A stretch of DNA of 64,000 bases from Roseiarcus sp963741845 (GTDB taxonomy: Bacteria; Pseudomonadota; Alphaproteobacteria; Rhizobiales; Beijerinckiaceae): positions 1 to 64,000 of the forward strand of contig CAVUJV010000018.1 of assembly GCA_963741845.1 (NCBI GenBank), in the 5' to 3' direction. How positions within the stretch are numbered: position 1 is the stretch's first letter; each line of letters starts with the position of its first letter. The notes below the pieces were generated by a model. It worked only from the letters and a program-made list of their open reading frames with translations. It was not told the origin of the DNA and did not search any database. Positions 29,116 through 37,439 of this stretch are shown here, piece after piece. Made by a program: the position numbers and the translations under genes.

Positions 29116-29178
29116 GCAAGGGCGCGTTCAGCGGGCCGGGAGAGACCAGCGAAGCGGCTCGACCGGCCGCCCCCTTGC
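29116..29178. repeat. Island hairpin element C
   Basis: GCAAGGG (29116-29122) pairs with CCCTTGC (29172-29178) around a 49-base loop that holds GCGAAGCGGCTCG. Outside it, CGCATGG and CCATGCG make a second inverted pair. It lies between the ArdC-like gene and gapR. Confidence 0.55.
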
Positions 29179-29577
29179 GGCGGCGGGCGACCATGCGAGA
29201 TCGGCTGCCTTTCTCTCTTCGCCAGGGCGTCGGCCTTCAATATCACGCGTAAAATCCGAGGCGAGGCCCGCATCGTCAAACGCGCCTTCAGTCTTAGCGC
29301 CTCTGACCTGACGGAATCAGTCCAGAAGGTGGGCGAGCAGATCGAACTTGAAGCGGCGTTACGCGTCCCGGATCCATCCCGGGCACCCTCGTCCAGCCCT
29401 CGCTGCAGAATTGCAACAGAGCCTTGGAAACGAAAGGACATGTTCCCGCCCCTACTCCTGCACCCGCCCCAGACTGCTGAAGCGCCGTACGTAAATCCTG
29501 GGGATTGGAACGGAGGCATTAAGCTCTCGGCAACCTTCGCCGCCATAGCCTTTGCTCCCATCATAGCGAGGCACGGC

Positions 29578-29847
29578 ATGACCGACACGATTGGAATTCC
29601 TGGTAATCGCATTCTATCCTTCATCGAGCGCATTGAGCACATCGACGAAGAACTCAAGGCGTTGAACGAGGGCAAGAAGGAAGTCTTGTCTGAAGCCAAA
29701 GGAGAGGGTTTCGACGTAAAAGTGCTGAAGGAGATCCTTCGCTTGCGCAAGCAGGATCAGAACGAGCGCGACGAACAGGACTCCCTGCTCGATCTCTATC
29801 TCCGGGCCATGGAAAGTGCGGCGTCCACGCAAGCCAAAGCGGCCTAG
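29578..29847 (+). CDS. gapR: GapR-family (DUF2312) DNA-binding protein
   Basis: This 89-residue protein matches the family well: RILSFIERIEHIDEELKALN, EAKGEGFDVKVLKEILRLRK and DEQDSLLDLYLRAM. GapR forms helical dimers and tetramers that clamp overtwisted DNA and help gyrase and topoisomerase ahead of replication forks. Chromosomal copies are near-universal in alphaproteobacteria; an island-borne copy would be an additional one. The ATG at 29578 starts at the usual place, and a strong hairpin follows the stop. Confidence 0.9.
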   Translation: MTDTIGIPGNRILSFIERIEHIDEELKALNEGKKEVLSEAKGEGFDVKVLKEILRLRKQDQNERDEQDSLLDLYLRAMESAASTQAKAA

Positions 29848-29864
29848 AATCGGTCAGTTCAATT

Positions 29865-29891
29865 GGGAGGGCAACGATAAACCGCCCTCCC
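29865..29891 (+). terminator. Hairpin after gapR
   Basis: GGGAGGGC and GCCCTCCC form a perfect eight-pair stem with an eleven-base loop, 17 bases after the gapR stop. There is no T run on the plus side, so it may slow or protect transcripts rather than end them by itself. Confidence 0.55.
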
Positions 29892-30161
29892 GCCCAGGAC
29901 GGCTCAAGCAAGGACTTGATATGTTCGGCATCCCTTAGGGGGCGCCCGGATTGTAGAACATCGTGCTGAGATCAGGCCGGCAGATACTCTCTGCAAGAAC
30001 GGGGTTCGATTCTGCCATACGGAGGTTCGACTCCTCACCGCGGACGCATCCGCCGGGCGTCTGGATCGGGACTGATGCGGTCCAGACGACACGTCAGGGC
30101 CTGAGGAGCACGAAGGCCCGCGGCTGGGTGCTCGCGCCGGCGGTAACCGTCCCGAGAACGG
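29892..30161. other. Intergenic, no supported gene
   Basis: Frames are short and without motifs. Two GTTCGA-type words near 30006 and 30024 resemble tRNA T-loops, but no complete cloverleaf can be drawn. Confidence 0.35.
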
Positions 30162-31119
30162 TCATGGCTTCGTCCCTTGCCCTTGGGATCGAGCGCAGAG
30201 AACGTCATTCCAGTCCTCTCCTTCGATGAGAGGCCGAAGACGCGTGAAGGCTATGCCGAATGTTTCCGAAAGCGATCGGTGGCGGTCCGCAAAGCGGTCT
30301 CCCGGTCCATTGGCGTCCGTTGCGCTGCAGAAAAGCGCGCCGGGGAGCATTGTCGTGTTGGCGAGCACCGCCTCGAGCGCGGCGATCGTGCCCGGTCCCA
30401 TGCCCCCGCCCGTCGCGGCGTAGAGCGTGTCCTCGCGCAGGCTCTCGATGGCGGCGACGCTCAGCGCGTCGATCGCCGCCTCGGCGAGAACCAGCCTCTG
30501 TCGCGGCGGCCCCTTTGCAGGCAAGCGGAACAGCGACTTGATACCGCCGGTCAGCGAGCCCTTGTAGGTCGGTCCGCGCACATCGACATGCGTGACAGCG
30601 CCGGCGCTGTCGAAATGTGCGAACCAGGCGCTCCCGACCGGCCCTTCCCGCAGCACGTCTGCCGCGGAGGCGGCCTCGATGACCGCTGCGGGGACCCCGC
30701 GCCTCCGCGTAAGATAGCGCCAGGTCGGCGAGTTGCGCCAAACGGTCTTTCGCGCGGCCCAACGTTCGGCGACGGGCTTGTCTGGGTCGTTGTAGCGCCC
30801 TGCCCTGTCGGCCGAGTGGAAAGCTTGGCGACAGGCCTGCGAATTCGCGCAGGCGCTTGCGGACGTGGCCGAAACTCAGGCCCGGGTCGAGCTTTTGCAC
30901 CAGTCCGAAGACGTCGCCCTTGGCGTCGCTGGTCGGATCCCACCAGCCCCGGCCGGCATGGCTGATGATCAGGATCTCGCCCCTGCCCCGCCGGTATTTG
31001 AGGCTGAGCTTGGTGCTTTCCTTTCGATCCAGTTTCCAGGGCGGCGGGGTACGCTCCAGCACGACCGCGCAATGCACCTTGTCGCGCAATTCTTCGATTT
31101 CGGCGTCATGTCCTGTCAT
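30162..31119 (-). pseudogene. Toprim domain protein (DUF3991-type), one frameshift
   Basis: The protein starts MTGHDAEIEELRDKVHCAVV at 31119 and has an N-terminal DUF3991-like region (LIISHAGRGWWDPTSDAKGD, VFGLVQ). It changes frame near 30825, then runs PTWRYLTRRRGVPAAVIEAA into a Toprim domain with VLAEAAIDALSVAAIE (catalytic glutamate), GGGMGPGTIAAL and SATDANGPGDR (acidic pair). Toprim proteins of this kind are plasmid primase- or nickase-like factors. The Toprim residues that I can see are present. Hairpin element D lies upstream. Confidence 0.75.
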
Positions 31120-31214
31120 GTCCGCTCCTCGCGCTTGAGCGCAGGAGTTGGGCTGTCGGGCCTCAGGCCAGGCTTCGCCCCTGCCCTGCCCGCCGACCGC
31201 GAGGCGGACGCGCT

Positions 31215-31258
31215 GCAAGGGCGCGCGGAACGCGCGGGAGCCTGCGACGGACCCTTGG
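31215..31258. repeat. Island hairpin element D
   Basis: GCAAGGG at 31215-31221 and CCCTTGG at 31252-31258 enclose GCGCGCGGAACGCGCGGGA, with an inner GCGCG/CGCGC pair. It lies about 95 bases upstream of the Toprim gene start. It is less similar to A and B but has the same outer pair and position. Confidence 0.5.
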
Positions 31259-31589
31259 CCGCGCGGCCGGCGCTAGCGGTAGCCATTCCCCTCTCCTCGC
31301 TTCTTAGGCGAAGGTTGGGCAGCGACGGCGCGAACGAGAAAATCGAGAAGCCGTGGCTATCGCGGTAAAACGATAGCAATCGCGATTGTGCGGGGGAGAC
31401 CTCTGAAGTTGAATCGCGCCGAAGGCTCGCCCGTCATTTTGCCGACAGCCGGCGTCATGACGCCAGCAAACCGGGGCATCATGGCGCGCCGCGTCCAGCA
31501 CGAGCACCAAGAGTAAATCAGACCCTCGTTAGATGCCGACAGCCGTAGATCCGAACCGGATCCACCCCTCGGTTGAACCATCGGCACCC

Positions 31590-31624
31590 TTGCTTGCCAC
31601 AGTTTCTGACGCTATATAGTGTCA
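31590..31624 (+). promoter_or_regulatory. Promoter and operator of the Xre-RES pair
   Basis: A sigma-70 type promoter is visible: TTGCTT at 31590-31595, a 17-base spacer and TATATA at 31613-31618. The -10 box lies inside TGACGCTATATAGTGTCA (31607-31624), which matches its own reverse complement at 16 of 18 positions. An antitoxin binding here would block its own promoter, as is usual for such pairs. Confidence 0.65.
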
Positions 31625-31652
31625 CAAAACATGTGTCGGCCGAGGAAGGACC

Positions 31653-32003
31653 ATGACGCTCTCCCGTTACGCAGAGAATGGGGTTTTCACGCCCGCGAGG
31701 ATCGCGGGCGCTCTCCGCACGACCCGCGATGAAATCGCTGAAACCGCAGGGCTCGGGCGCGACGCCATCCTGCGCAAGGAGCGCATCGCCTCCCAGAAGA
31801 CGCAAAAGCGCCTGCGCGAGATGGTCGAGATTCTGAACAAGATCGAACCGCGGTTCGGATCGGATCTGATCGCCTACGCCTGGTATCGTTCCGAGCCCCT
31901 GCCCGGCTTTTCCGGACAGACCGCGATGCAACTCGTCCGCGCCGGCCGCGCGGCGGACGTGCTCGAGTACGTCGACGCAGTCGACGCCGGGGTCTTTGCT
32001 TGA
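31653..32003 (+). CDS. Xre/MbcA/ParS-type antitoxin (DUF2384)
   Basis: This 116-residue protein has a helix-turn-helix start (ARIAGALRTTRDEIAETAGL) and a DUF2384 toxin-binding end (GQTAMQLVRAGRAADVLEYV). It neutralises the RES toxin encoded directly after it and represses the shared promoter, as known for the family. Stop and toxin start overlap by four bases. A purine-rich GAGGAAGGA ribosome binding site precedes the ATG. Confidence 0.9.
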   Translation: MTLSRYAENGVFTPARIAGALRTTRDEIAETAGLGRDAILRKERIASQKTQKRLREMVEILNKIEPRFGSDLIAYAWYRSEPLPGFSGQTAMQLVRAGRAADVLEYVDAVDAGVFA

Positions 32004-32506
32004 CGGCGATCGACCGCTTCGCAGGCTTCCTCTATCGCGCCCTCAACCCTGTCTATGCCCGCGATCCGCTGTCCGGCCGCGGCGCTCAAGTTTACGGAGG
32101 CCGCTTCAATCCCAAGGGAACGGCCGCGCTCTACGCCTCGCTGTCGCCGGTGACCGCTTTGCGCGAAGCCAACCAGGTCGGCGCGCTGCAGCCGACCACG
32201 CTCGTCGCCTATGAGGCCGACGTCCGCCCGGTGTTCGACGCGCGCGACGCCGAGGCGCTCGCCGGGTTCGGCATGGCTCCCGAGGATCTCGCCTCCGTCG
32301 CATGGCGCGACGACATGATCGCCAACGGCAAATCCTGGACGCAGGCGTTCGGGCGACGCCTCATCGTCGCCGGCTACGCCGCACTCCTCGTTCCGTCCTT
32401 CGCAAGGGGCGCGGCGCCCACCGACCTCAACCTCGTGCTCTGGCGCTGGGGCGACGCCGCGCCGACCCGGCTCGTCCTCATCGACGACGAGAACCGTCTC
32501 TCGTGA
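32000..32506 (+). CDS. RES-domain toxin
   Basis: RES toxins degrade or ADP-ribosylate with NAD+ and stop growth. The 168-residue protein starts at TTG, overlapping the antitoxin stop. It shows the family pattern: arginine in FLYRALNP, YGGRFNPKGTAALYASLS and glutamate in TALREANQ, plus the closing NLVLWRWGD. The length is normal. The pair probably stabilises the surrounding mobile block. Confidence 0.92.
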   Translation: MTAIDRFAGFLYRALNPVYARDPLSGRGAQVYGGRFNPKGTAALYASLSPVTALREANQVGALQPTTLVAYEADVRPVFDARDAEALAGFGMAPEDLASVAWRDDMIANGKSWTQAFGRRLIVAGYAALLVPSFARGAAPTDLNLVLWRWGDAAPTRLVLIDDENRLS

Positions 32507-32938
32507 ACGGGCGTTTGAACTGGCGTTGGCTAATGGGGCGTTATGGAATGCGAAGTGGCCTAAAGCCGCTTGCTGGCTGACTTTTCGCGTCGCGCGCTGT
32601 CCGCAAGCGCCGCGATAGGGCTCTGTTGCAAACTTCGACGGGCGGTTGCGGGCTGGGTATGATCGGCTCTGGGCGAAGCTGGTCGGTCGCGGTGGATCGG
32701 GCAAAGAGCTTCAAGGGGCGGCAGTTCACGGACGAGGTGATCCTTTGGGCACCAGGCCCGCTTCCGGTCCCTCGACGTCCTCGTTCAGGACCGCGGAAAT
32801 GGCCCGCGACGCAGCGGCTCATGACACGGCCTTGCGCTCAGACTGGGCCATCACGCGTGACGTCATGAGCGCGACAAGTTCAGCCCTCGGGGCCCACCCG
32901 CGCGAAAACGGTCCTTCGCAACGCGATCGCCGGCGAGC
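32507..32938. other. Gene-free stretch with an IS6 relic
   Basis: The 32618-32810 part is the IS6-family fragment listed separately. The flanks hold only short shadow frames. Confidence 0.4.
32618..32810 (+). mobile_element. IS6-family element fragment
   Basis: The left end reads GGGCTCTGTTGCAAA (32618-32632), the typical IS6/IS26-type terminal repeat. It is followed by a transposase start with SFKGRQFTDEVILWA, which matches the IS6 N-terminus. The frame then breaks and no right end is found. It is a truncated, inactive copy beside the toxin-antitoxin pair. Confidence 0.65.
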
Positions 32939-33604
32939 TCAATAATTGAACGCGGGCTCTCGGTGATCGCTGTGTACGGCCAAAGCCGTGCGGATAGCCT
33001 TCTTCACCGCGTCGGCCATGAGGTCGATGCTCATCGAAGGCATCTCCGTGAGCGGATAGACCTGCTTGGCGACAAAGGACGGATGCGCCGGGACATGAAT
33101 GAAGCCCGCGCGGGTCGCCATCTTCTTCTCCGCCACCAGATGCAGGACCGTGTACATCATCTGGTTGCACAGATAAGTGGACGGCGAGTTCGAGACCTTG
33201 GCTGGAATTCCCGCGGCGCGGAGTTCCGAAGCAATCGCCTTGACAGGCAGTGTCGCGAGGCGACCCGCGGGGGCTCCTTCGAAGACCGGTTCACCACCGT
33301 ACTGGGCGCCAACATTGTCGGGGATTGGAAAGTCCATTACGTTGGCCGCAATCCGTTCGACTGCGACGACAGCAAGCCCGGGCGCGACGCCAAGGCTGAT
33401 CCAGACGTCGGGTCGTAATGCGTCGAGCTTGGCGCTTGTGAGTTCAGCGATGATGCCAGAGTCGACGGGCATCTGAACGGTGGTCAGCTCGCCGTCGATG
33501 TCGTTCGAGCTGCGAAGCTGGGCGAGCACCTCCAGCGTCGGATTCTCGGAACCGTGTGCGAACGGCTCGAAGCCGGTCACGACAATTCTGGGCTTATGAT
33601 TCAT
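32939..33604 (-). CDS. pcp: Pyroglutamyl-peptidase I
   Basis: This cytosolic cysteine peptidase removes an N-terminal pyroglutamate from peptides. The 221-residue product has the family start IVVTGFEPFAHGSENPT, catalytic glutamate in VAVERIAANVMDFPIPDN, catalytic cysteine in SPSTYLCNQMMY and histidine in GFIHVPAHP. GAGGAA precedes the ATG. It is the last gene of the minus-strand run that begins with the peptide transporter, which would deliver its substrates. Its product, 5-oxoproline, is the substrate of the 5-oxoprolinase encoded at 39848. Confidence 0.93.
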   Translation of the reverse strand: MNHKPRIVVTGFEPFAHGSENPTLEVLAQLRSSNDIDGELTTVQMPVDSGIIAELTSAKLDALRPDVWISLGVAPGLAVVAVERIAANVMDFPIPDNVGAQYGGEPVFEGAPAGRLATLPVKAIASELRAAGIPAKVSNSPSTYLCNQMMYTVLHLVAEKKMATRAGFIHVPAHPSFVAKQVYPLTEMPSMSIDLMADAVKKAIRTALAVHSDHREPAFNY

Positions 33605-33621
33605 GATGTTCCTCGTGGGGC

Positions 33622-34584
33622 TCAAGCGGAATTCAGGTAGCAGGCTGCGTGATGGTCAGGCGCAACATGGATGAGAGCAGGCCGGCTTTTGTTGCAAGGG
33701 TCGAAGCGCCGCGGACAACGGGGCGCGAAAGCACAGGTGTCCGGCAGCGCCCGCCCTGCGGCATCCTCTTCGATCTGACCAAGATCGGCGACCCGCATGC
33801 GCCGGGGATCGGCGATCGGAATCGCGTCCAACAGAGCTGCCGTATACGGGTGTTTCGGCTCGCGGCAAACCACGTCGGCTGGACCGATCTCGACGATCTG
33901 ACCCATATACATCACAGCTACCCGGTCGCAGATTCTCCTGATGACGCCGAGATCGTGGGAGATAAAGATGTAGGAGAGGCCGAACATCGCTTGCAGGTCG
34001 AGTATGAGGCGCAGGATCTGGGCGCGTATCGAGACGTCGAGAGCCGACACTGCTTCGTCGAAGACGATGATCTCGGGCTTGAGGATCAAGGCGCGAGCGA
34101 TGGCGATCCGCTGACATTGACCGCCGGAAAACTCGTGCGGATATCGGTCCTCATATTCCGGCCGCAGGCCAACAACTCCAAGCAGGCGTTGGGCCTCGGC
34201 GCGGCGGCTCGCGGGCGAGCCCAGACCCTGCAATCTCATGGGCTCGGCAATGTTGGTCCCGACTGTCATGCGCGGATTCAACGACGACAGAGCATCCTGA
34301 AAGACGATCTGGATCCGTCGTCGCATCTCGCGTTTCTTCCGCTCCGCGGCATGAGTGAAATCGACGCCGTCCATGCTGACCCTGCCCGCGCTGGGTTCGA
34401 GCAGCGACAGGACCAGGCGGGACAGTGTGGATTTGCCGCATCCGCTTTCGCCGACAAGGCCGAGGGTTTCACCCCGGCGCAGCGCGAAGCTTACATCCAT
34501 CACCGCCTTGACGGCTGAGCCTTTCCGGCCGCGCGCCGGGAAGTCCTTCGTCAGCCCCTCGACCTCAAGGAGTGCGTCAGACAA
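33622..34584 (-). CDS. dppF: Peptide ABC transporter ATP-binding protein (DppF type)
   Basis: This 320-residue ATPase starts at a TTG that overlaps the preceding gene's stop (LSDALLEVEGLTKDFPARG). It has Walker A GESGCGKSTLSRL, Q-loop IVFQDALSSLNPRM, signature FSGGQCQRIAIARAL, Walker B IIVFDEAVSALD and the C-terminal cysteine-rich oligopeptide domain (FAPRCPRRFDPCN). The longer upstream open frame is not real because it reads through the DppD gene. It would power peptide import together with DppD. Confidence 0.92.
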   Translation of the reverse strand: MSDALLEVEGLTKDFPARGRKGSAVKAVMDVSFALRRGETLGLVGESGCGKSTLSRLVLSLLEPSAGRVSMDGVDFTHAAERKKREMRRRIQIVFQDALSSLNPRMTVGTNIAEPMRLQGLGSPASRRAEAQRLLGVVGLRPEYEDRYPHEFSGGQCQRIAIARALILKPEIIVFDEAVSALDVSIRAQILRLILDLQAMFGLSYIFISHDLGVIRRICDRVAVMYMGQIVEIGPADVVCREPKHPYTAALLDAIPIADPRRMRVADLGQIEEDAAGRALPDTCAFAPRCPRRFDPCNKSRPALIHVAPDHHAACYLNSA

Positions 34585-35566
34585 GGGACGGCTCCATTTC
34601 GACCAGCACGCATGCGGCCTCATGATCGGCGGAGACTCGGCGCAACGGCTGGTCCTGCCGCCAGCAGACGTCCCGAACGGATGGACAGCGCGGCGCGAAG
34701 CGGCAACCTGGCGGGGGTTTCCGCAAGTCCGGCGCGGCGCCGCCGATGGGCTCAAGCGGCGTTCGGCGGTCATCTTCGATTCCGGCGACGCAAGCCAGCA
34801 AAGCCTTCGTATAAGGGTGACGAGGATGGTGAAAGAGCGTGTCAACGTCGGCGCGCTCGACGATACGGCCTGCGTACATGACGAGAACCTCGTCGGCCAT
34901 GGCGGCAACAACGCCGAGATCATGCGTGATCAGCAGGAGCGCAACACCCATGTCGCGCTGCAGGTCGTGCAGAAGGCGCAGGATTTTGGCCTGGATAGTG
35001 ACGTCGAGCGCCGTCGTCGGTTCGTCGGCGATGACCACGCTCGGCGAACAGCTGATCGCAGCGGCGATGAGCGCGCGCTGCCGCATGCCGCCGCTGAAAT
35101 GATGCGGGTAGTCGTGGACCCGCTGAGGCGCGTTCGTGACTCCGACGCGGACAAGAAGCTCGACCGCCTTGCGTTCCGCGGCGGTGCGCGAAATCCGCTG
35201 GTGAGCCTGAAGGGTCTCAGCGATCTGCCGGCCGATCGTCAGGGCCGGATTGAGCGAGGTCAGCGGGTCCTGGAACACCATGCCGATCCTGGCTCCGCGA
35301 ACTTCTTCCATCGCGCGTTCGTCAAGCGCCAGGAGATCGCGTCCGTCGAGCGTTACTCTGCCTGCGACGATTCGGCCGGGCGGCTCGATGAGCCGCATCA
35401 GTGAGAGGGCTGTCGCCGACTTCCCGCAGCCCGATTCGCCAACGAGCGCGGTGGTCCTGCCGGGCCGCAGGGCAAAGCTGACCCCGTCCACCACGGTTGC
35501 GCCGCTGTGATGATCGCCGAAGCGTGTGCGCAGCTCAGAGACGACGAGCGCGGCTGGTGCGCTCAT
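34577..35566 (-). CDS. dppD: Peptide ABC transporter ATP-binding protein (DppD type)
   Basis: This 329-residue ATPase has Walker A GESGCGKSATALSLMRL, Q-loop MVFQDPLTSLNPAL, signature HFSGGMRQRALIAAAI, Walker B VVIADEPTTALD and the C-terminal FAPRCPSVRDVCW motif. The ATG overlaps the stop of the DppC gene (ATGA), so translation is coupled. It pairs with the DppF-type subunit. Confidence 0.92.
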   Translation of the reverse strand: MSAPAALVVSELRTRFGDHHSGATVVDGVSFALRPGRTTALVGESGCGKSATALSLMRLIEPPGRIVAGRVTLDGRDLLALDERAMEEVRGARIGMVFQDPLTSLNPALTIGRQIAETLQAHQRISRTAAERKAVELLVRVGVTNAPQRVHDYPHHFSGGMRQRALIAAAISCSPSVVIADEPTTALDVTIQAKILRLLHDLQRDMGVALLLITHDLGVVAAMADEVLVMYAGRIVERADVDTLFHHPRHPYTKALLACVAGIEDDRRTPLEPIGGAAPDLRKPPPGCRFAPRCPSVRDVCWRQDQPLRRVSADHEAACVLVEMEPSLV

Positions 35567-36429
35567 CGCCGGATCGTTCGCGGATCAAGGGCGTCGCGGA
35601 CGCCATCGCCGAGGAAATTGAACGCAAGCGACACGACGAGGATAGCGCAGCCCGGCAGAATCGTAACATGGGGAGCGCGGCGCAGCACGACTCGGCCCTC
35701 CGCGATCATCGCGCCCCAGTCCGCAGTCGGCGGCTGAACGCCGAGGCCAAGGAAGCTGAGACCGGAGCCAACGACGATCATCAGCCCCATCAGGGTCGTC
35801 GCGTAGACGACGACCGGGGCGAAAACGTTGGGCAACACATATCGCAACATGATGGCTGCGGGCGCGCCGCCCGCAGCACGCGCTGCCTCGATGAACGGCA
35901 TGGGCGTCACTCCTTCCGTAACGGTGCGCGCAAGGCGGCCGAAATAAGGGATCAGGACGACCGTGATCGCGATGATCTCCGTGAGCACGCCCGGCCGCAT
36001 CGATCCCGCAATCGCGATTGCGAGCAACACCATTGGAAACGCGAAGACGACGTCGAGGCAGCGCATGATGATATGGTCGATCGCTCCGCGGACGAAGCCG
36101 GCGACGAGCCCGAGCCCCAACCCGATGGCCCCGGCGACCAAGGTCGGCGCGACCCCCACGAGCAGCGACACGCGACCGCCGAACAGGAGACGCGCGAGCA
36201 TGTCCCTCCCCTGCTGGTCGGTGCCCAGGATATGGCCAGGCGTTCCGATGGGCCTGTAGCGCGCCAGATTGTCTGCCTCGTCCGGTCCATAGTGGGCGAC
36301 CAGCGGCGCAAACGCCACCGCCAGGACCACGACGAGGAGAAATACGGCGGACACGACAGCGCCGCGGTCGCGGACGAACGATTTGAGCCGCCAGAAGCGC
36401 GCGCTTGATCGCGGACCCGCGTGCTGCAC
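35563..36429 (-). CDS. dppC: Peptide ABC transporter permease (DppC type)
   Basis: This inner-membrane permease of 288 residues has about six segments, the DppC N-terminal helix (GAVVSAVFLLVVVLAVAFA), HILGTDQQGRDMLARLLFGG and the EAA loop FIEAARAAGGAPAAIMLRYV. The GTG at 36429 is used here. An ATG at 36481 overlaps the DppB stop in the ATGA manner typical of this operon but is in another frame. The true start may therefore be 36481 with a one-base indel in between. Confidence 0.88.
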   Translation of the reverse strand: MQHAGPRSSARFWRLKSFVRDRGAVVSAVFLLVVVLAVAFAPLVAHYGPDEADNLARYRPIGTPGHILGTDQQGRDMLARLLFGGRVSLLVGVAPTLVAGAIGLGLGLVAGFVRGAIDHIIMRCLDVVFAFPMVLLAIAIAGSMRPGVLTEIIAITVVLIPYFGRLARTVTEGVTPMPFIEAARAAGGAPAAIMLRYVLPNVFAPVVVYATTLMGLMIVVGSGLSFLGLGVQPPTADWGAMIAEGRVVLRRAPHVTILPGCAILVVSLAFNFLGDGVRDALDPRTIRR

Positions 36430-36477
36430 GCGGTCCGTGGAGGCGCGCCCGGTGTTTCTGCGTGGAGGCCGGGAGGC

Positions 36478-37428
36478 TCATGCTTCGCGTAGCCGAGGAT
36501 CGAGGCCGGCATTGATCAGATCGACCACGATATTGGCGAGAACGAACGACAACGCAATCAACAGGGTCGTCGCCTGGATGACCGGCAGATCGCGCGCTGT
36601 GATGCTGTCATACAGAAGCGATCCCAGTCCGGGCCACGCGAAGACGACCTCGGTCAGCAACGCCCCGCCAAGCAGATATCCAAGCTGCAGCCCGGTGATC
36701 GTAACGACCGGCGGCAGGGCGTTCAGGATGACATGCCGGCGGATGAGCACGGCGCGCCCCAATCCCTTGGATCGGGCGACGCGCACATGCGGCTTCCCCA
36801 GGGCATCGATCACGGTCGAGCGCACGATCCGCGCGATGATCGCCGCGGGTCCCAGCGCTGTGGTCACTGCAGGCAAAACGAGATGCCGTAGCAGGTCGAG
36901 CGCTCCTCCCTCTCCGGCCATGTCCTGCATCCCGGAGACCGGGAGCCACCGCAACTGGATGGCGAAGAGAAGGACGAGGATGAGCCCAAGCCAGAACGGC
37001 GGGGCGCTGCCCGCCAGCAAGGCCACCGACATGCTGAGCCGGTCGAATAGCGAATGCGCGCGCAACGCCGCGAAGAGCCCGACCGAGTAGCCGATCACCA
37101 CCGCAAGCAACAGGCTGCTGAAGGCGAGGATCAGGGTGTTCACGAAGCGCGGCAACACCAAGGTCGCCACAGGCAGTTGGGTGGCGATCGACTTGCCGAA
37201 ATCGCCGGTCAGCGTGCGGCCGAGCCACGCGAAATACTGCACCGGCAGGGACCGGTCGAGCCCCAAGGCCTGGCGAAGCTCCGCTTTCGCCGTCTCTGTG
37301 GCCTGCGGTCCTAGCAGCACCGTGGCCGCGTCGCCTGGCGCCAGTTGGACCAGCAGGAAGATCACGATCGACACGCCAAGAATCACAGGCAGGATCCCGA
37401 CGAGCCGCCGTGCTACGAAAGCCGCCAT
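36478..37428 (-). CDS. dppB: Peptide ABC transporter permease (DppB type)
   Basis: This 316-residue permease has the family start FVARRLVGILPVILGVSIVI, LAPGDAA, the sequence LLAGSAPPFWLGLILVLLFA and the EAA loop HVRVARSKGLGRAVLIRRHV. It starts 11 bases after the binding-protein gene and forms the membrane channel with the DppC-type subunit. Confidence 0.92.
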   Translation of the reverse strand: MAAFVARRLVGILPVILGVSIVIFLLVQLAPGDAATVLLGPQATETAKAELRQALGLDRSLPVQYFAWLGRTLTGDFGKSIATQLPVATLVLPRFVNTLILAFSSLLLAVVIGYSVGLFAALRAHSLFDRLSMSVALLAGSAPPFWLGLILVLLFAIQLRWLPVSGMQDMAGEGGALDLLRHLVLPAVTTALGPAAIIARIVRSTVIDALGKPHVRVARSKGLGRAVLIRRHVILNALPPVVTITGLQLGYLLGGALLTEVVFAWPGLGSLLYDSITARDLPVIQATTLLIALSFVLANIVVDLINAGLDPRLREA

Positions 37429-37439
37429 CGAGTCCGACG

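Noticed and set aside
29940..30070. tRNA-like words with GTTCGATTC and GTTCGACTC
   Set aside because: A T-arm of four to five pairs can be drawn, but no matching acceptor, D-arm or anticodon arm is found, so no tRNA gene is called. A broken tRNA used as an attachment site remains a remote option.
24350..31258. CRISPR-like repeats
   Set aside because: The four GCAAGGG/CCCTTGC elements are kilobases apart and contain no spacer pattern, so they are not an array.
33622..34923. A 433-codon version of the DppF-type ATPase
   Set aside because: The first 113 codons are out-of-frame sequence of the DppD gene. The TTG at 34584 gives the normal family start.
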